A DNA stretch of 64,000 nt from Bathymodiolus brooksi (Eukaryota > Mollusca > Bivalvia > Mytilida > Modiolidae): the NCBI GenBank assembly GCA_963680875.1, contig OY804588.1, forward strand, positions 77,462,829 to 77,526,828. Direction: 5' to 3'. The notes under the pieces were generated by a model. It ran no database searches and was not told where the DNA came from. It saw only the letters and a list, made by a program, of their open reading frames with translations. This document shows positions 22,602-35,009 of the stretch, one piece after another. The position numbers were made by a program, and so were the translations under genes. Positions within the stretch are counted from its first letter, which is position 1. Each line of letters begins with the position of its first letter.

Positions 22602-22950
22602 CATCAGTGGTGTAATGGTTAGCGTGCTCGCCTCGAGTGCTGTAGATCGTGGGTTCAAGTCCCGGTGAGGTGAAACCAAGGACTATAGAATTGGTAGCTG
22701 TTGCTTCTCCGCTAAGCATTCAGCATTAAGAAGAGATAGAGGAAATAAATGGTTGGGTCGGAATCAGAATAATGTATCCGGGTTAAGCGACATGGCTCAC
22801 TGCGGATTGTTGTTTCAGTGAGTTAGCACTATACAAATCCAACTCAGAGTGTTGGTCTAGAACAAAGCGGACCTCATCATCATATCACTAAAAATCAACT
22901 TGGCCCCACCATGATATAGCTATAAAATTGCTGAATTGGTGATAAACAAA
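22602..22950 (+). mobile_element. tRNA-derived SINE, best-preserved copy
   Basis: The head is tRNA-like: A box 'tggtgtaatggttagcgtgc', anticodon-loop region 'gctcgcctcgagtgctgta' and B box 'gggttcaagtcccggtgagg'. The body has 'gcttctccgctaagcattca', 'gtttcagtgagttagcacta' and 'gcggacctcatcatcat', and it ends with 'gatatagctataaaattgctg'. It is transcribable by pol III in principle. Reverse copies lie at 34,690-34,970, 41,590-41,880, 49,330-49,615 and 57,650-57,940. Confidence 0.82.
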
Positions 22951-23039
22951 CACTCACTCTTTTTCATTTGACAAATAAAAAACTTGAATTGCCTCAGCAT
23001 ATTGTTTCATAGATCGGAACAGAATTTGCTATTTGTGAA

Positions 23040-23870
23040 GGACCTGCCATATATCATTCCTGCCAATTTGGTTCCAATTGGTCTCGTACTTTCAGAGAAG
23101 ATTTCTTTCTTTTTTGTATTTGATCTATTAGAAACCTAAATAACATATGAGGACCATGTTTTACCACCGACTGGGACAACATATTGGTAGAGGACGTAGC
23201 AAAAATCATTACTACAAAGATTGTTTCAAATTGGTTAAGAAGTTTCAGAGAAAATTTATTATATTTTATGCAATCTGGAAACTGATTTTCCACTACCGGA
23301 TACACAGTTTAACAAATCGAAACAAAATTAAGAAAACATTTGTAGATTACCTTTTATACCTAATTCCTAAAAAATCTGGTTCCAATTGTCCAAGAGTTTG
23401 GGTTTGTAAAAGAGTAACACGACGAGTGCCAAATGTGGAACAGGAACTGCTTACCCTTCCGAGGAATCTAAGTTCACCACTGGTTTTTAGATAGGTTCGT
23501 GTCGCTCGATCTTTAATTTTGTGTATGTAATGTCTTGTGTAACGTTACTTATTCTTTTGTCATTGTTCTTGCAGACATTGCGTTGTCTGTCCATTGATTT
23601 ACGGTCTTTAATTACCACTTTGATATCTTCAAACTTTTTTTTCACAGAAGATTATATTTAGTATTTTTCTAATCAGAAATTTGAATTACTCCGGTTGTTT
23701 GTTCTATCATTTTTGCAATGTTTTGTTCCAATTGGTTTATTTGGTATTGTATATGTTAGATAGTATCAGACCATGATCGATCGTGGGTTACCGACAATGA
23801 GTCCTAATTAGCCTACATATAGAAGTTTCAGAGAGGATATTGATGACAAACAACGGACTCTGATTGATGA
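23040..23870 (+). repeat. degenerate internally repeated element
   Basis: Blocks resembling 'ttccaattggt...agtttcagagaaga' recur at about 23,070, 23,228, 23,382, 23,728 and 23,826. A copy of the ggtatcttcaaactc repeat lies within it at 23,455-23,645. The 115-codon plus-strand frame at 23,147-23,494 falls in these repeats and is not taken as a gene. Confidence 0.5.
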
Positions 23871-24208
23871 CAACAGTTCATGTGACCGTTTATGCTTATT
23901 GAGTTAAAAGAAGTTCATCGAGAGATGTGACAGCAGCCATTTTGGTTTCCTAAGACGATTTATAAATTAGATAACATGATCAGAGATGTATTGCCTTCAC
24001 CTTTATACCACATTAAATGCAGCATGAACGTCTTTAGGGACAAATAAAGACAAATATATCAACCAATTTGTATCCTCCCGCCCTCCCAATGATTATAAAG
24101 TTGCGAAACGAGATGTAATTAGCAATATTATGTTAATATGATCATTCAAATACAGTTGAATCTCGTTATGTCAAACTAGATTTACTCGAAATTTCTGTCA
24201 AGTTCAAA

Positions 24209-24625
24209 TTGATACAATATCCGATAACCACTCGATATTCTGAAATGATACAATATCCGACAGCCACTCGATATTCAGAAATGATGCAATATCAGATAAC
24301 CACTCGATACTCTGGAATGATGCAATATCAGATAACCACTCGATACTCTGAAATGGTGCAATATCAGATAACCACTCGATACTCTGAAATGGTGCAATAT
24401 CCGATAACCACTCGTCACTCTGAAATAATGCAATATCCGATAATACCTCAATACTCTGAGATGATGCAATATCAGATAACAATTCAATACTCTGAAATGA
24501 TGCAATATCCGATAACTGCTAAATACTCTGAAATGATGCAATATCCGATAACCATTCGCTACTCTGAAATGATGCAATACCCGATAACCACTCAACGCTC
24601 TGAAATGATGCAATATTCGTAATCA
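24209..24625. repeat. 36-bp satellite array, copy 2
   Basis: About 11.5 uninterrupted units of the same satellite as at 1-655 (aatgatgcaatatcagataa and ccactcgatactctg). Open on both strands because the period is divisible by three. Confidence 0.95.
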
Positions 24626-24965
24626 CTAAGGACACCGACCCAAGATCGTTGTTTTACGGCTCTGTTCTATATTTAGAACTCTCCGAGCTGTCCTACTCCG
24701 ACATGTTTAGTAGACAAAATAAAAATTTGCTGAAAATGACAATAAACACAGATAAACAATTTTATTTCTAATCTATTTTCAATAATTCATGTTTTTCTTT
24801 AATATGTTTGGTCCTGTAAATTGATGATTCCATTTCTTTTGCATCTCGTCCATGATGAATCCACAAGAAAAATAAATGAAATTAAATAGCCTCCAATAGA
24901 AGACATCAAATTACAGTATTAATTTAGAAGAGATCTTACACAAACAAGTACATTTGTATATTTTC

Positions 24966-25330
<365 letters not shown>

Positions 25331-26826
25331 GTAAAGGACGGCCATTTGTTTTCGCTCTGTACATACAAGTAGCTGTTGCTTCTTTGTATTGATGAAAATA
25401 CCACTTACATCATAAAGTCCGTCCGACTCCTGTAGAAGCTTTACATGTTGCTTCCAACTTTGACATAACAGATATTTGACTTAAGGAAGACAAGTGCTGT
25501 GCAGGCTAATGGCATGGTTTTGATAAGTATGCCTTCATCGTCAAATATCTGAATACCAACACCTTTGACTGACACAGCGAATCGGTTAGCTACATGATCG
25601 ATTCCATAGCATTTTCCAACTGTACTGAAACTTTTAACAACATTATCGTGATTTAAATCTATGAATAGTACTTTCCTAGCCTTGGCTAGAGTAACTGCTA
25701 CAACTGATTCATTAATAACAACAAGATCAAACGGGTTCGATTCAACTTTAATATATCGCGGGAAGTGACCGTTTGCGTCATACAAGATCAGTCTGAGAAG
25801 TCTGTTAACAGCATGGAACCGCTATGTAGAACTACACAGTTAGTCACCATTGTAGTAGTATCTCCGAAAGACATTTCCGTCCTCTTTTCAAGTTTTACAT
25901 CAACAATATCTATGAAGTTTGGTTGTTTCGATTCTGTTTTCTTCACAGACTGCCCATGATTACCAAAACAGATATCCAGTGGTTTTTTCTCACATTCGAT
26001 ATCACCGATACACCCTATTAAAGTCAATTTCTCGAGCTGTTCGCTTGGCATCAACCGTAATGTCATATTATCTAACACGCCATTTTCTAGAATCGTAGAT
26101 AAGCGATTTTCTTCCTTTGATACCATAGATTCAAGTTCTTTCAAACATACAAATATTTGCAAATTTGATGCACTTTCCTTTATCTGAGCAATGGTTACTC
26201 TCGGATTTTGAGCTGTTTTCAGGTTTTCTGTGAGTTTTGTAATGACATCGTTTGTTTTCGTCTCATATTCCGTCTTTCTCTCATCGATTTTGTTCTCCAT
26301 CTTTTTAAATTGTTCTATTATCATGCTCATATTTTCTTCTATTCTTTCCCGCATGTCTTGAATATCTTTCTTTAGGTCTGTTGCCTGGTCTTCGAGGAGA
26401 TGCATTGAGTTTTCTTTATTTTCAATGATCGTTCCTGTTTTTGAAATGCGCTCACTCGGTTCCTCTGCAATACGATGCATAGCAACGGAGGCTTTTACGT
26501 CACCAATGACGTCATCCATCGGAGCGGTATTGTTACAGCTTTTATGACTACTAGTGTTACATTTGATGCAGCAATACTCTTGATGATCAGAGCAGTACAC
26601 TTCAAACTTCGGTCATGTTCCCAACATGTTTCTCGAATATCTTGTGCAATGTGTGGTAACTTTCTAAGATTCCATATGGAATCATTTCGTGAGACTTCAA
26701 AACTTTTAAAGCTGTGTGATATTCTTTGCAATCAGAACACAGACCTTCCTTACAGACTAGACACCAAACCAATGCATCGTGATCCATATCTGCAAAACTA
26801 CATGGTCCATACTTTGAAGTCATCAT
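25331..26826 (-). pseudogene. TRIM-like pseudogene (paralogue of 1,121-2,827)
   Basis: Homologous to the intact gene from the start codon (MMTSKYGPCSF at 26,826) to near the C-terminus. Lesions against the intact copy: a 1-bp deletion near 26,670 (after residues MIPY), a 1-bp deletion near 26,612 (cttccggtc to cttcggtc), a 10-bp deletion near 25,790 in the propeller (gctattttca lost), and a deletion of about 170 bp at 25,440 that removes propeller sequence. Zinc ligands of both B-boxes are still readable in shifted frames, and the upstream splice acceptor is kept, so decay is fairly recent. No functional product expected. Confidence 0.9.
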
Positions 26827-26839
26827 CCTGTAAATATAA

Positions 26840-27720
26840 ACAAATACACACTATAGTACTTAGTACAAATGATGCTTTTCATTCTTCTAGAACGATTGTT
26901 ATCATGTCATGAGCATGCAATAACAGTTTTCACATGAGTGGCTTTCCAACTACATGTATTTACAGTCTAGGTGAGCGATACATGTACCTTGAAGTCTGCG
27001 ATTGACATGCCTGATCCAGAGTTATGTGAGCTATTTCCATCAATTGGTGTATATCATCTGTAAACTTTTCATATTTCAAACTTTCTCTTAAAAAGCACGA
27101 AAGGGATTGAACCCAACCTTGGCTGTAATGTTCCTAACAAGTTCGTGACTCCGTGTTGGTACTGTGATGCCAATTGATGATCACACCTGGTTACAAGGGG
27201 CCATAGAAACTTCCGATTGGGTCATATATCTTCTTAAGAACTGCTTACTGTAGTTAATTGAAACCTAATGTGAGGATCGTTGATATATTCCTCCAAAAGT
27301 GTTGTCGCATTGATGTCGATCGGCCATCCAAGATGGCCACCATGGCTGAACTTCGTACTTAACATAGTATCTGAAGGAAAAACTTCAACAATCTGTAAAC
27401 TGCTCAGCGTTCGAGGTCGAGATGAACATATATATTTGACTGCTATCAGCTTGAGATTGGTATTGACAACACTGAAAGGTTCATCCGATTTATTGGACGA
27501 AATAACAAGACATTCAAAGGGTGTCTTGGGCACTTACAATAAGGATATAAAACATTGTTTCTGACCTTAATAAATTTACATTGTCTAGCCTCCTCTTGTG
27601 GTTTTTTTTAATAATGTTTATTTCAGCGATATATTTATGACACTGAATTAAATTTTCTATCCCGTATGTATGCGATGAAATTATCAAAACATTGCATGCA
27701 ATTTTCATTTTCAATTAGAA
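26840..27720. other. no gene recognised
   Basis: Upstream side of the TRIM pseudogene. Overlapping frames of 94-145 codons on both strands show no domain and no resemblance to other parts of the window. Confidence 0.45.
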
Positions 27721-27724
27721 CGCG

Positions 27725-27940
27725 GACCTCGACCCTTCCGGAGCACCGGAGTTCACCCCGGTTTTAGTGCGGTTCGCGTTGCTCGATCTTTATTTTTCTG
27801 TGTAGTGTACATGTTTTGTATTTCGTTATTTGTCCTTTTCCTTTTTCATTTGGCAATTGTGTCTTCCGTCCTTCTTCGATTTAATGATTATGAACATTAT
27901 TTTACCCCTTTATTTGGTATCTTTAAACTCTTAACATTGT
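27725..27940 (+). repeat. dispersed repeat (ggtatcttcaaactc family)
   Basis: Starts acccttccggagcaccggag and ends ttatttggtatctttaaactctt. Same family as 8,865 and 41,185. Confidence 0.8.
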
Positions 27941-28214
27941 ATAAAATGGGAACAATTTGAGAAAAAAAATCTTATCCAATGTGAAACGTATGATGAGATC
28001 CAAAAATCTTCTATTTGGGAGGGGGTATATTTTTCATAAAATGATCCGACATTTTCAAATTCAAAATGTTTATTGGATAAAGCACGGAAGATTTTGGAGT
28101 AATCCAAGCAATACACAAAAGACAAAATAGACATAAAACTAGATACCAATAAAAACATTTATATACTCAAACATGACGGATCAAATCATCTTATCTTATA
28201 GGTGACCTTTAATA

Positions 28215-29017
28215 TCATATACCTATATCTAAGTAGGTCCAGCAGTAGGAGTCAAATTTGTTAATTTCAAAGGTCTCTATTAAGAAAGAGCATATTTCTC
28301 TAGCACTTTTAGATTTAGATGGGTTCAGTAATTTTCTGATTGAATGGATGTCATTATCAACATCCAAAAAGATTTTATATTTTCCTCTCAGAGTTTCATA
28401 TTGGTGGCAATTCAAAATAAAGTGTTTTTCATCTTCCATTACGTTTTTACAAAATTTACAAAATCTTTCTGAGGTCGGAATTTTTGGTCTTGAGTACCTC
28501 CCAGTTTCAATTGCTAAGGAGTGTGCACTTACTTTTATTTTTGTCAATAATGATCTTTCTGATCTTGTTAAATTAAATTTAAGATAATCCTTTAAATCAA
28601 AGGATGAGAAAATATTGTTATGAAAACGTAATGTTCCTTCATTACTTGACCTTCTTTGCTTTAATTGATCAGGTGCTTTATTTCTAAGATAGTTTTTTAT
28701 TGCTAATTTAAATTCAAGGAAATAAATATCTAGAGATTGTAAATTTAATAGCCCTTTAAGTTGATGTAAGGGTTGTACCCAACATGTACTTTTCTTAGGC
28801 ATATTTTTATATCTTCTGCAAATGCAGATTTCAATCATTTAAATTTGGTTTCATTTTTAGACTCCATGTCAGCTAGTCTAGCATACAATATAAACATCAG
28901 TTCATATAATTTAATACATGGTGTGTAAACTCCAAGTTCATCATCATGTAGATATGTTATATTTCTTTGATTCTCATTCCCATTCAAATACGATATTATC
29001 AGGCCCAACTGGTTCAT
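28215..29017 (-). pseudogene. 3' end of a non-LTR retrotransposon ORF2 (5'-truncated LINE)
   Basis: A 207-residue frame is preceded in the same region by a further 60 codons up to 29,017, separated by a stop at 28,835. It contains the post-RT zinc-binding segment found at the C-terminus of many LINE ORF2 proteins: 'ERFCKFCKNVMEDEKHFIL' then 'NCHQYETLR' (C-x2-C, then H and C), preceded by 'HSLAIETGRYSRPKIP'. No RT catalytic motif or endonuclease is present, which fits the 5' truncation usual for LINEs. The clade cannot be assigned from this segment alone. Probably inactive. Confidence 0.75.
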
Positions 29018-29836
29018 CTATTCACCTCTGATTTAATAGTACACGTGTATTCATGATATAGTGTTCTTTACTTGTACTCTTTTTACGCATGTATGTATAT
29101 AAATTAACATCCACAATGACGGGGACTTCAGTTCGAGAATGTCCAGGCTGAAAACTGCCGATGACGTTGATCCGTGTAGCAGGGTCCAATCTTGGCATAG
29201 TGGCATTTCACAGTAGCAATGACAATCGCCTGTTTAACACCTAAGTTTTATGCGCGATAGTATTTGGCTTTCCAACCTTTCGACTTTGATCGTACCTAAT
29301 GAATGTTATTCCTGAAATGCGTCGTTCGCACTAAATTTGATATATACGATTAGATTCATCAACATTATCTTTGATCCAGTCAAGCCTTTTAAGCTGCAAT
29401 GCAGAATGTGACCTCGACAGTGCTGATATGACAGAACTTCAAATAACCGGCCTCTCAAACCCTTACAGAATGTGCAAGACTTACATGCCATAGACAATAG
29501 GATGACAGTCTTCAAATTTTCTTTTTGACATTTAATAATTCTCTTCTAATGTAAATATACTCAATTTGTGAAATGTTTATATGTTGATGTCAATCCTCTA
29601 TCTTTACTAAATCTATCACACTATCTAAAGCTCATCATATATTTTGGAGGAAATAAAAGATGGATATAAAATGGTATCGTTGGTTTTTCATCTTACCACA
29701 GATTTTTACCACGTACTAGTATTAGCAAAAATAGATGATGCATTTCCAAAATAACGGAAGATATTACAGTTTTACATAATTTAAATAATTGTTATCACTT
29801 TTTCATTGCTCTTATGCTTCATATTTGAAATTATTT
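29018..29836. other. no gene recognised; left flank of the tandem array
   Basis: About 29,260-29,345 shares 'tatttggctttccaa' and 'cgtcgttcgcactaaatttg' with 36,050-36,120 and 51,620-51,690, an uncharacterised dispersed repeat. No homology to the flanks left of PLE1 or PLE2, so the PLE0 border is visible at 29,837. Confidence 0.55.
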
Positions 29837-29847
29837 GACAATCCCTA

Positions 29848-30005
29848 CAAGAGTTATCGTTCTTTTCTCCCACATGAAGTGAGAGTAAGGAACGATAACT
29901 CTGGTTGAGATTGAGGGGACAATATTTACCAGAGTTATCGTTCCTTTCTCCCACATGACGTGAAAGTAAGGAACGATAACTCTGATAGAGATTGAGGGGC
30001 GATAT
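29848..30005. repeat. hairpin tandem repeats, left end of PLE0 (2 units)
   Basis: Two units of about 80 bp, each with 15-16-base complementary arms (agagttatcgttc..t and aaggaacgataactct) around a 21-base loop containing cacatga.gtga, followed by the linker 'gagattgaggggc'. Confidence 0.9.
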
Positions 30006-30095
30006 GTAATCCTCTGACTTGTGACTGCTCCCACTCTCCTTTTCAATACAACCCATATGGACATGTAATCACTAGTGATCTGAATATCATTCAGC

Positions 30096-31539
30096 ATGAG
30101 TCTTCGAAAGGTGATTTCTCGTGGTCCTAAATTCAGAGAACCTCAACAAATCAATTGGAAACATAATTTCAAGATAATTATGGAAGCTGTTGAAGATTAT
30201 GCCAGAAGGTGGATAAAGAGAGAAGTAGACCAAGATCCTGAGTTAGAGTACTTGTCAGACCGGGTTAGAACAATCAGGTCTCCAGTACAAGGTCGGATTC
30301 GCAAACTCAAAAATTGTGTTAGTAGTCGACCTAAGTCTGTATTTAAAGACCAAGAAACTGTTAAGTGTCTTTCCTCTCTTCATGACAAATATGTTATCGT
30401 TCCTGCGGACAAGGTTTCCAACAATATCGTGTTTGTATGTAAATCATATTACTACGAATGCCTAATCAAGGAATTAGGCATAGATAACAACACCTCTGGT
30501 AATACCACAAACAAACCAACTTCTTTCAACAAAGATGAAATCCTAGCTAACCACAGATCCTGTATGGCCTCTTTAAACATTCCCTCTGGTAAAGAGTCTG
30601 AGGATTTACCCTATTTGTATTGGATACCTAACTTTCATAAGACACCATACAAAGAAAGGTACATAGCGGGATCACCAACTTGTTCGACGAAAGAATTGGC
30701 TATTCACCTGACAAAGATTATGTCTGCAGTAAAAGAGAGACAACACAAATATTGTGAAACTGTTTACTCGCGTAGTGGCATAAATCACATGTGAATTTTG
30801 AAAAACTCCAAAGATCTTTTGTATAGCCTTAAATCAAGATCTTTCTCTCAGGTATCCTCCATCAAAACTTGATTTTTCAACTCTGTATACCACCCTACCG
30901 CAAAACAAATTAAAAACCCGCTTAACAGAAACCATTCACAAAGCTTTCAGTCATAGAAACAATGGCTCAAAATGTGTTGTATTAGGCTACAATTCCACAT
31001 ATTTTTCAAACAAAATTCAAAAAAGTAAAACATGCTACTCCGAGGAACAAGTGATCAGTATGCTGGAGTTCCTCATCAATAACATATTTGTCTCCTTTGG
31101 AGGGGCACTGTTTCAGCAGGTCGTCGGCATACCAATGGGTTCGAATTGTGCACCTCTTCTAGCCGATTTATTTTTATACTCATATGAGTCGGAGTTTCTT
31201 CAAAATCTTGTAAAAGATAAGAAGATTCATCAAGCTAGAGCCTTTAATTTCAAATACAGGTATATTGATGACGTTTTATCTATCAATAATTCTAGATTTG
31301 CAGAATTTCTTCCATTGATATATCCTCCAGAGCTGAAAATTAAAGAGATCACAGCTACAGTTTCGTCCGCATCATTTTTGGGCTTATACCTCGAATTTGA
31401 CGACAGTGATCAATTTAGTACTAAAATTTATGATAAACGGGATGACTTCAATATTAAAATCATAAATTTTCCAAATATTAGCAGCAATATACCAGCTTCT
31501 CCTGCATATGGTGTTTACATCTCGCAATTGGTTCGTTAA
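30096..31539 (+). pseudogene. reverse transcriptase of the Penelope-like element (PLE0), disabled
   Basis: First block 30,096-30,794 (232 residues): 'KYVIVPADKVSNNIVFVCK', then 'LPYLYWIPNFHKTPYKERYI' and 'STKELAIHLTKIMSAVKE'. A TGA at 30,792 replaces a likely Trp codon, and a small indel near 30,870 shifts the frame. The second block from 30,871 holds the catalytic motifs: DFSTLYTTLP (motif A), GIPMGSNCAPLLADLF (motif B), YRYIDDVL (motif C), then YDKRDDFN. A TAA at 31,537 interrupts the frame where PLE1 has Tyr; its thumb-like continuation is readable at 46,270-46,478. No GIY-YIG endonuclease motif is seen downstream. Assignment to Penelope-like elements rests on these motifs as I know them and on the bordering repeats. 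Confidence 0.78.
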
Positions 31540-32064
31540 GCAAGGGCCAGTAGCAATTATTCTCATTTCTTGAAACGTCTTCTTTATCTGAAAAAAAAGA
31601 CTACTGGACCAGGGCTATCAAAAGATTCTCCTTTTTCGATCTCTTAAAAAGTTTATATTCCGATACCAAGATCTTGTCGAAATATATTCTGTATCTGCAG
31701 AAACGATAATAAACGATGGATTTTCATTAAGTGAAAATGTATAAAGATCAGGATTAAGTAATTGTGGTTTAGACATGACGTCATTCAACATCTCATTTGA
31801 AATCAACTTGTGTAAGATGACCGCTTAGTTAAAACATTCTGCAGAGACGATAATAAACGATGGATTTTCATAAAGTACTGCGTTGACTATTATTATACCG
31901 ATTTTGTCCTAGTACTGTTAAAAATGTTGTTATAGTGAAAACCGGAACCTTTTTTTCCCAGTTTTCCGGTTGTTGACTGATTTTGTCTGTTTGTTGATTT
32001 ATGAGTTTTGCCTGTCCATTTGGAAGATTGCTCGGTGTTCGGTAATTTTGTTATTACCCTTATG
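31540..32064 (+). other. PLE0 3' non-coding region
   Basis: Carries the 'attccgataccaagatcttg' segment also found at 18,540, then 'gacatgacgtcattcaacat'. A second short repeat of 'gacgataataaacgat' occurs at 31,853, and the truncated 175-bp repeat starts near 31,950. Confidence 0.6.
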
Positions 32065-32235
32065 TACCAGAATTATAGTTCCTTTCTCCCACATGACGTG
32101 TAAGTAAGGAACGATAGCTCTGGAAGTAGAGATTGAGGGGCGATATGTACCAGATTTATCGTTCTTTTCTCCCACATGACGTCAAAGTAAGGAACGATAA
32201 CTCTGGTAGTAGAGATTGAGGGGCAATATTTATAT
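32065..32235. repeat. hairpin tandem repeats, right end of PLE0 (2 units)
   Basis: Units of 83 bp (ccag at 32,067 and 32,150) related to the left-end units but distinguished by 'ctctggaagtagagattgag'. Arms pair less perfectly here (aattatag against cgatagct). Confidence 0.85.
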
Positions 32236-32948
32236 TTTCCGCATCTGCAAATGTTCGTGTGGGTGTATCATGATGTAAACTCAGAAATAACGTTATTGTA
32301 TTTGAAGAGTTGCCGGGGTCAATTGGGGATCAACGCTACTGTCAAACAATATCTTGGAATGAAAGCACAGTAAAAATATGGTAATTTTCAAACTCAGATA
32401 GTTATTGTTTGTGTCATGTGTGCTTGCTTTCGTTACAAGTGTGGAATAGTCAAGAGTCCACTCTCCTCAATTCCAATGTCCGCTTCACAAAGGAACCTAA
32501 TTTTCCTATTTGTCTGGAATAATGCGATGGGTTTAGCATTATTTCGATTTTGGAATATTATTAAAATCTGGATTTTTGAAGAAAAAAGAAAAAAAAAATA
32601 TAGGTAAGACAATTTTCTCTCAAGTACATTTTACAATGAAACATAAAGTGTTTTTCATCATCTATTAATTTACACGTTGAAAATAAGGTAAATCATGAAA
32701 ATATTACACCTCATGTATAAAATAGGTATACTCCTTACCTTTGTAATTGTTGCTGTATATATATATATCTTTATTCTCTTAAAACATTGTTATATGTTTG
32801 TATAAAATATCAATTTACAACCTCAACATGTACAGTATTGGATAAAGAATTATTTTAAAATAATAAAATAACTCATTAATTCTGCTATTAAAGGTGGGGG
32901 GAAATAAAAATAAAACGAGAAATAACTGCAAGTGAATTTTGAAGAAAA

Positions 32949-33091
32949 TACAGTCAAACCTCACTTAAAGGTCACCTATATATAGCAAATCACTGTCTAT
33001 AAAGGGCAGTCTCATTTGTCCCATTAATCTGCTCATAAAGGTCACATTTTCAGGTTCCATTCGGTGCCCTTTATATACAGGTTTGCCTGTA
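32949..33091. mobile_element. 143-bp pogo/Tc1-mariner-type MITE (S_A)
   Basis: Ends are TACAGTCAAACCT and AGGTTTGCCTGTA, near-perfect inverted repeats that extend into 'taaaggtcacc' and 'ggtgcccttta', bounded by TA. The internal sequence holds diverged 'tataaaggg' motifs. No ORF. Confidence 0.8.
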
Positions 33092-34005
33092 AATGATTTT
33101 ATAAGCAAAATAGGGAAACCTCTTAGTGTGGAAATACTTTTGACCTATGAATGTTCAACAATTATGTTTAATAATACAACTTTATTTCACAAGCAATACA
33201 TTTTATAGGCATCCCAGAATATTTTAGTTGCATAATCATATTAGACACAACAACAATACAAATGCATAAGTAATACAAGTGATAGTAATGGCGGAGCAGG
33301 ATACAACAATTAACAAAAAAATCTATTATTTTTCAGCAATAGTAAATTTTAAAATATTATTTTAAGCTCTTTTTTATTATGAACAGACAACAATTTGATC
33401 AATTTGAAAGCAGATGGATGTCTCCGGTAGTGAGATCTTATATCTGCGTATTTTTTGCATACTTAAATAAAATGATATTCATCTTCTATGTCTCTATGTG
33501 CCATGTGGTTTTTAAGGCATATTGTTTTTAAATTTGTGTTCCCTTCATATAATGACAATTAGTATATGCATGCATATTCCTAAATGTTAAAGGCACACAG
33601 GCTGTCAGAATTGATTTTTTTTTATTAAATGTTGCCAATATTCGATGTTTAATGCTAATAAAATGTTCTGAACAAAAAGCCAGGTTTAAAAACAAATGTT
33701 ATAATGTGGTAATTAGTGAAAAGAATTCGAATGTTTAGCATTGGGCGGATCAACATTGAATTCTTTCCTGGATGGAAGAATATCAAACAGCGACGTATTT
33801 CCTTCGTTCTAGACTATTTACGTATGATATTATGAAAAATGTCAACTGCAATATATCTTTATGGTTTTATAAATCAAATTTTAGGTCTTATATTGGGAAA
33901 CATTTTTTGTTATTATTATAACGGCCTGTGTGCCTTTAACAATAGATATATTAATACTAAATATGTTTACCATGTACCGCAGTGGTGATATTTTCGTTTG
34001 TATGT
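33092..34005. other. 3' flank of the methyltransferase gene; no other gene
   Basis: AT-rich sequence. S_B lacks about 33,200-33,545 (the tract between 'tttatttcacaagca' and 'tataatgacaattag'), which accounts for part of the unit-length difference. Confidence 0.55.
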
Positions 34006-34974
34006 TTATGCGTTTTTCTGAGCATGAAATATTGCAGATCCCTTGTAAGGTAGAGATGGGTCATCACAGAAACTGTCATCGTCATATACTTTTAGCACCT
34101 TTAATCCTGCAGCTTCGATCGCATTGTGAACATCTTGTTTTTGCATTTCTAGATTTGTAAACACTTTATGACCGACGGTATACAATGAACAGTTGAACAT
34201 TTCCATTAGCACAAGCATACCTCCTGGTTTAAGTAGTGAAACTACATTTTTCAGTGCTTTTGCATACGATGGCACATCTGGACAAACTGACTCGAGACAC
34301 AGGCTAGTAGTAATGGCGTCTACCATATCAATTTTGAGAGCATGAAGGGGATTGGCTAAATTGACATCACATGGTACTACTTGTTTTATCTTATTTCTTA
34401 ATTCAGTCTCTAATTTCGGCCAGTCATCTCTGAAATAAGTAAAACATTAATATGCCGGTTAATTGTACGTACAATGGAACGATTCAAAGATACAAGTGGA
34501 CTATGAACAATTAAATCAGCTATATTATGGCGGTCAGTTAAATAGGTGGAGGAATCACTGACCTTCCACAAGTCACTGTAACAAACTGTATCACATAAAG
34601 TATTTAAAGGTATATAGTGAGCGAGTGAGTGATTGTTGCTTAACGCGAACCCAGCAATTTTTCAACAATAGCATGGCGAGAACAAGTTAATTTTCAATGA
34701 AATAATGATGAGGTCCGCTTTGTACTAGACCAACACGCCTAGTTGGAATTTGTATAGTGCTAGCTCACTGAAACAACAGTCCACGGATATACATGTTGCC
34801 CCACTCGGACACATTATCCTGATTCCGAGTCAACCAATCTTTTCTCTTTCTCCTTATTGCTGCGTGCTTAGCGGAGAAGCAAACAGTACCAATTACATAG
34901 TCTTTGACTTGACCCGATTGGGATTCGCGAACACACGATCTACCGCACTCGAGGCGAGCCCACTAACCATGAAA

Positions 34975-35009
<35 letters not shown>

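Larger units (their letters stand above)
29837..32235 (+). mobile_element. Penelope-like retroelement copy PLE0
   Basis: The left border is where homology with the copies at 42,526 and 58,584 begins (gacaatccctacaagagtta). It contains left hairpin repeats (29,848-30,005), an RT reading region (30,096-31,539 plus a degraded tail to about 31,670), a 3' non-coding part, a piece of the 175-bp repeat (31,950-32,062) and right hairpin repeats (32,065-32,235). Unlike PLE1 and PLE2 it keeps the central RT region and lacks the 2.95-kb insertion. The exact right border is unclear because all three copies share the right flank. Confidence 0.75.

Noticed and set aside
22602..22680. Genuine tRNA gene
   Set aside because: A and B boxes are present, but the sequence continues into a SINE body found elsewhere, and the cloverleaf is imperfect.
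23147..23494. 115-codon plus-strand basic protein
   Set aside because: Falls in a degenerate repeated element and runs into a known dispersed repeat at its 3' end.
24209..24622. 137-codon plus-strand frame with a 12-residue repeat
   Set aside because: Explained by the 36-bp satellite period; similar openness on the other strand and no start or flanking gene structure.
29848..30005. Hammerhead ribozyme in the PLE terminal repeats
   Set aside because: Penelope-like elements can carry hammerheads, but I could not find the CTGATGA and GAAA core in the right arrangement; only the simple hairpin is supported.
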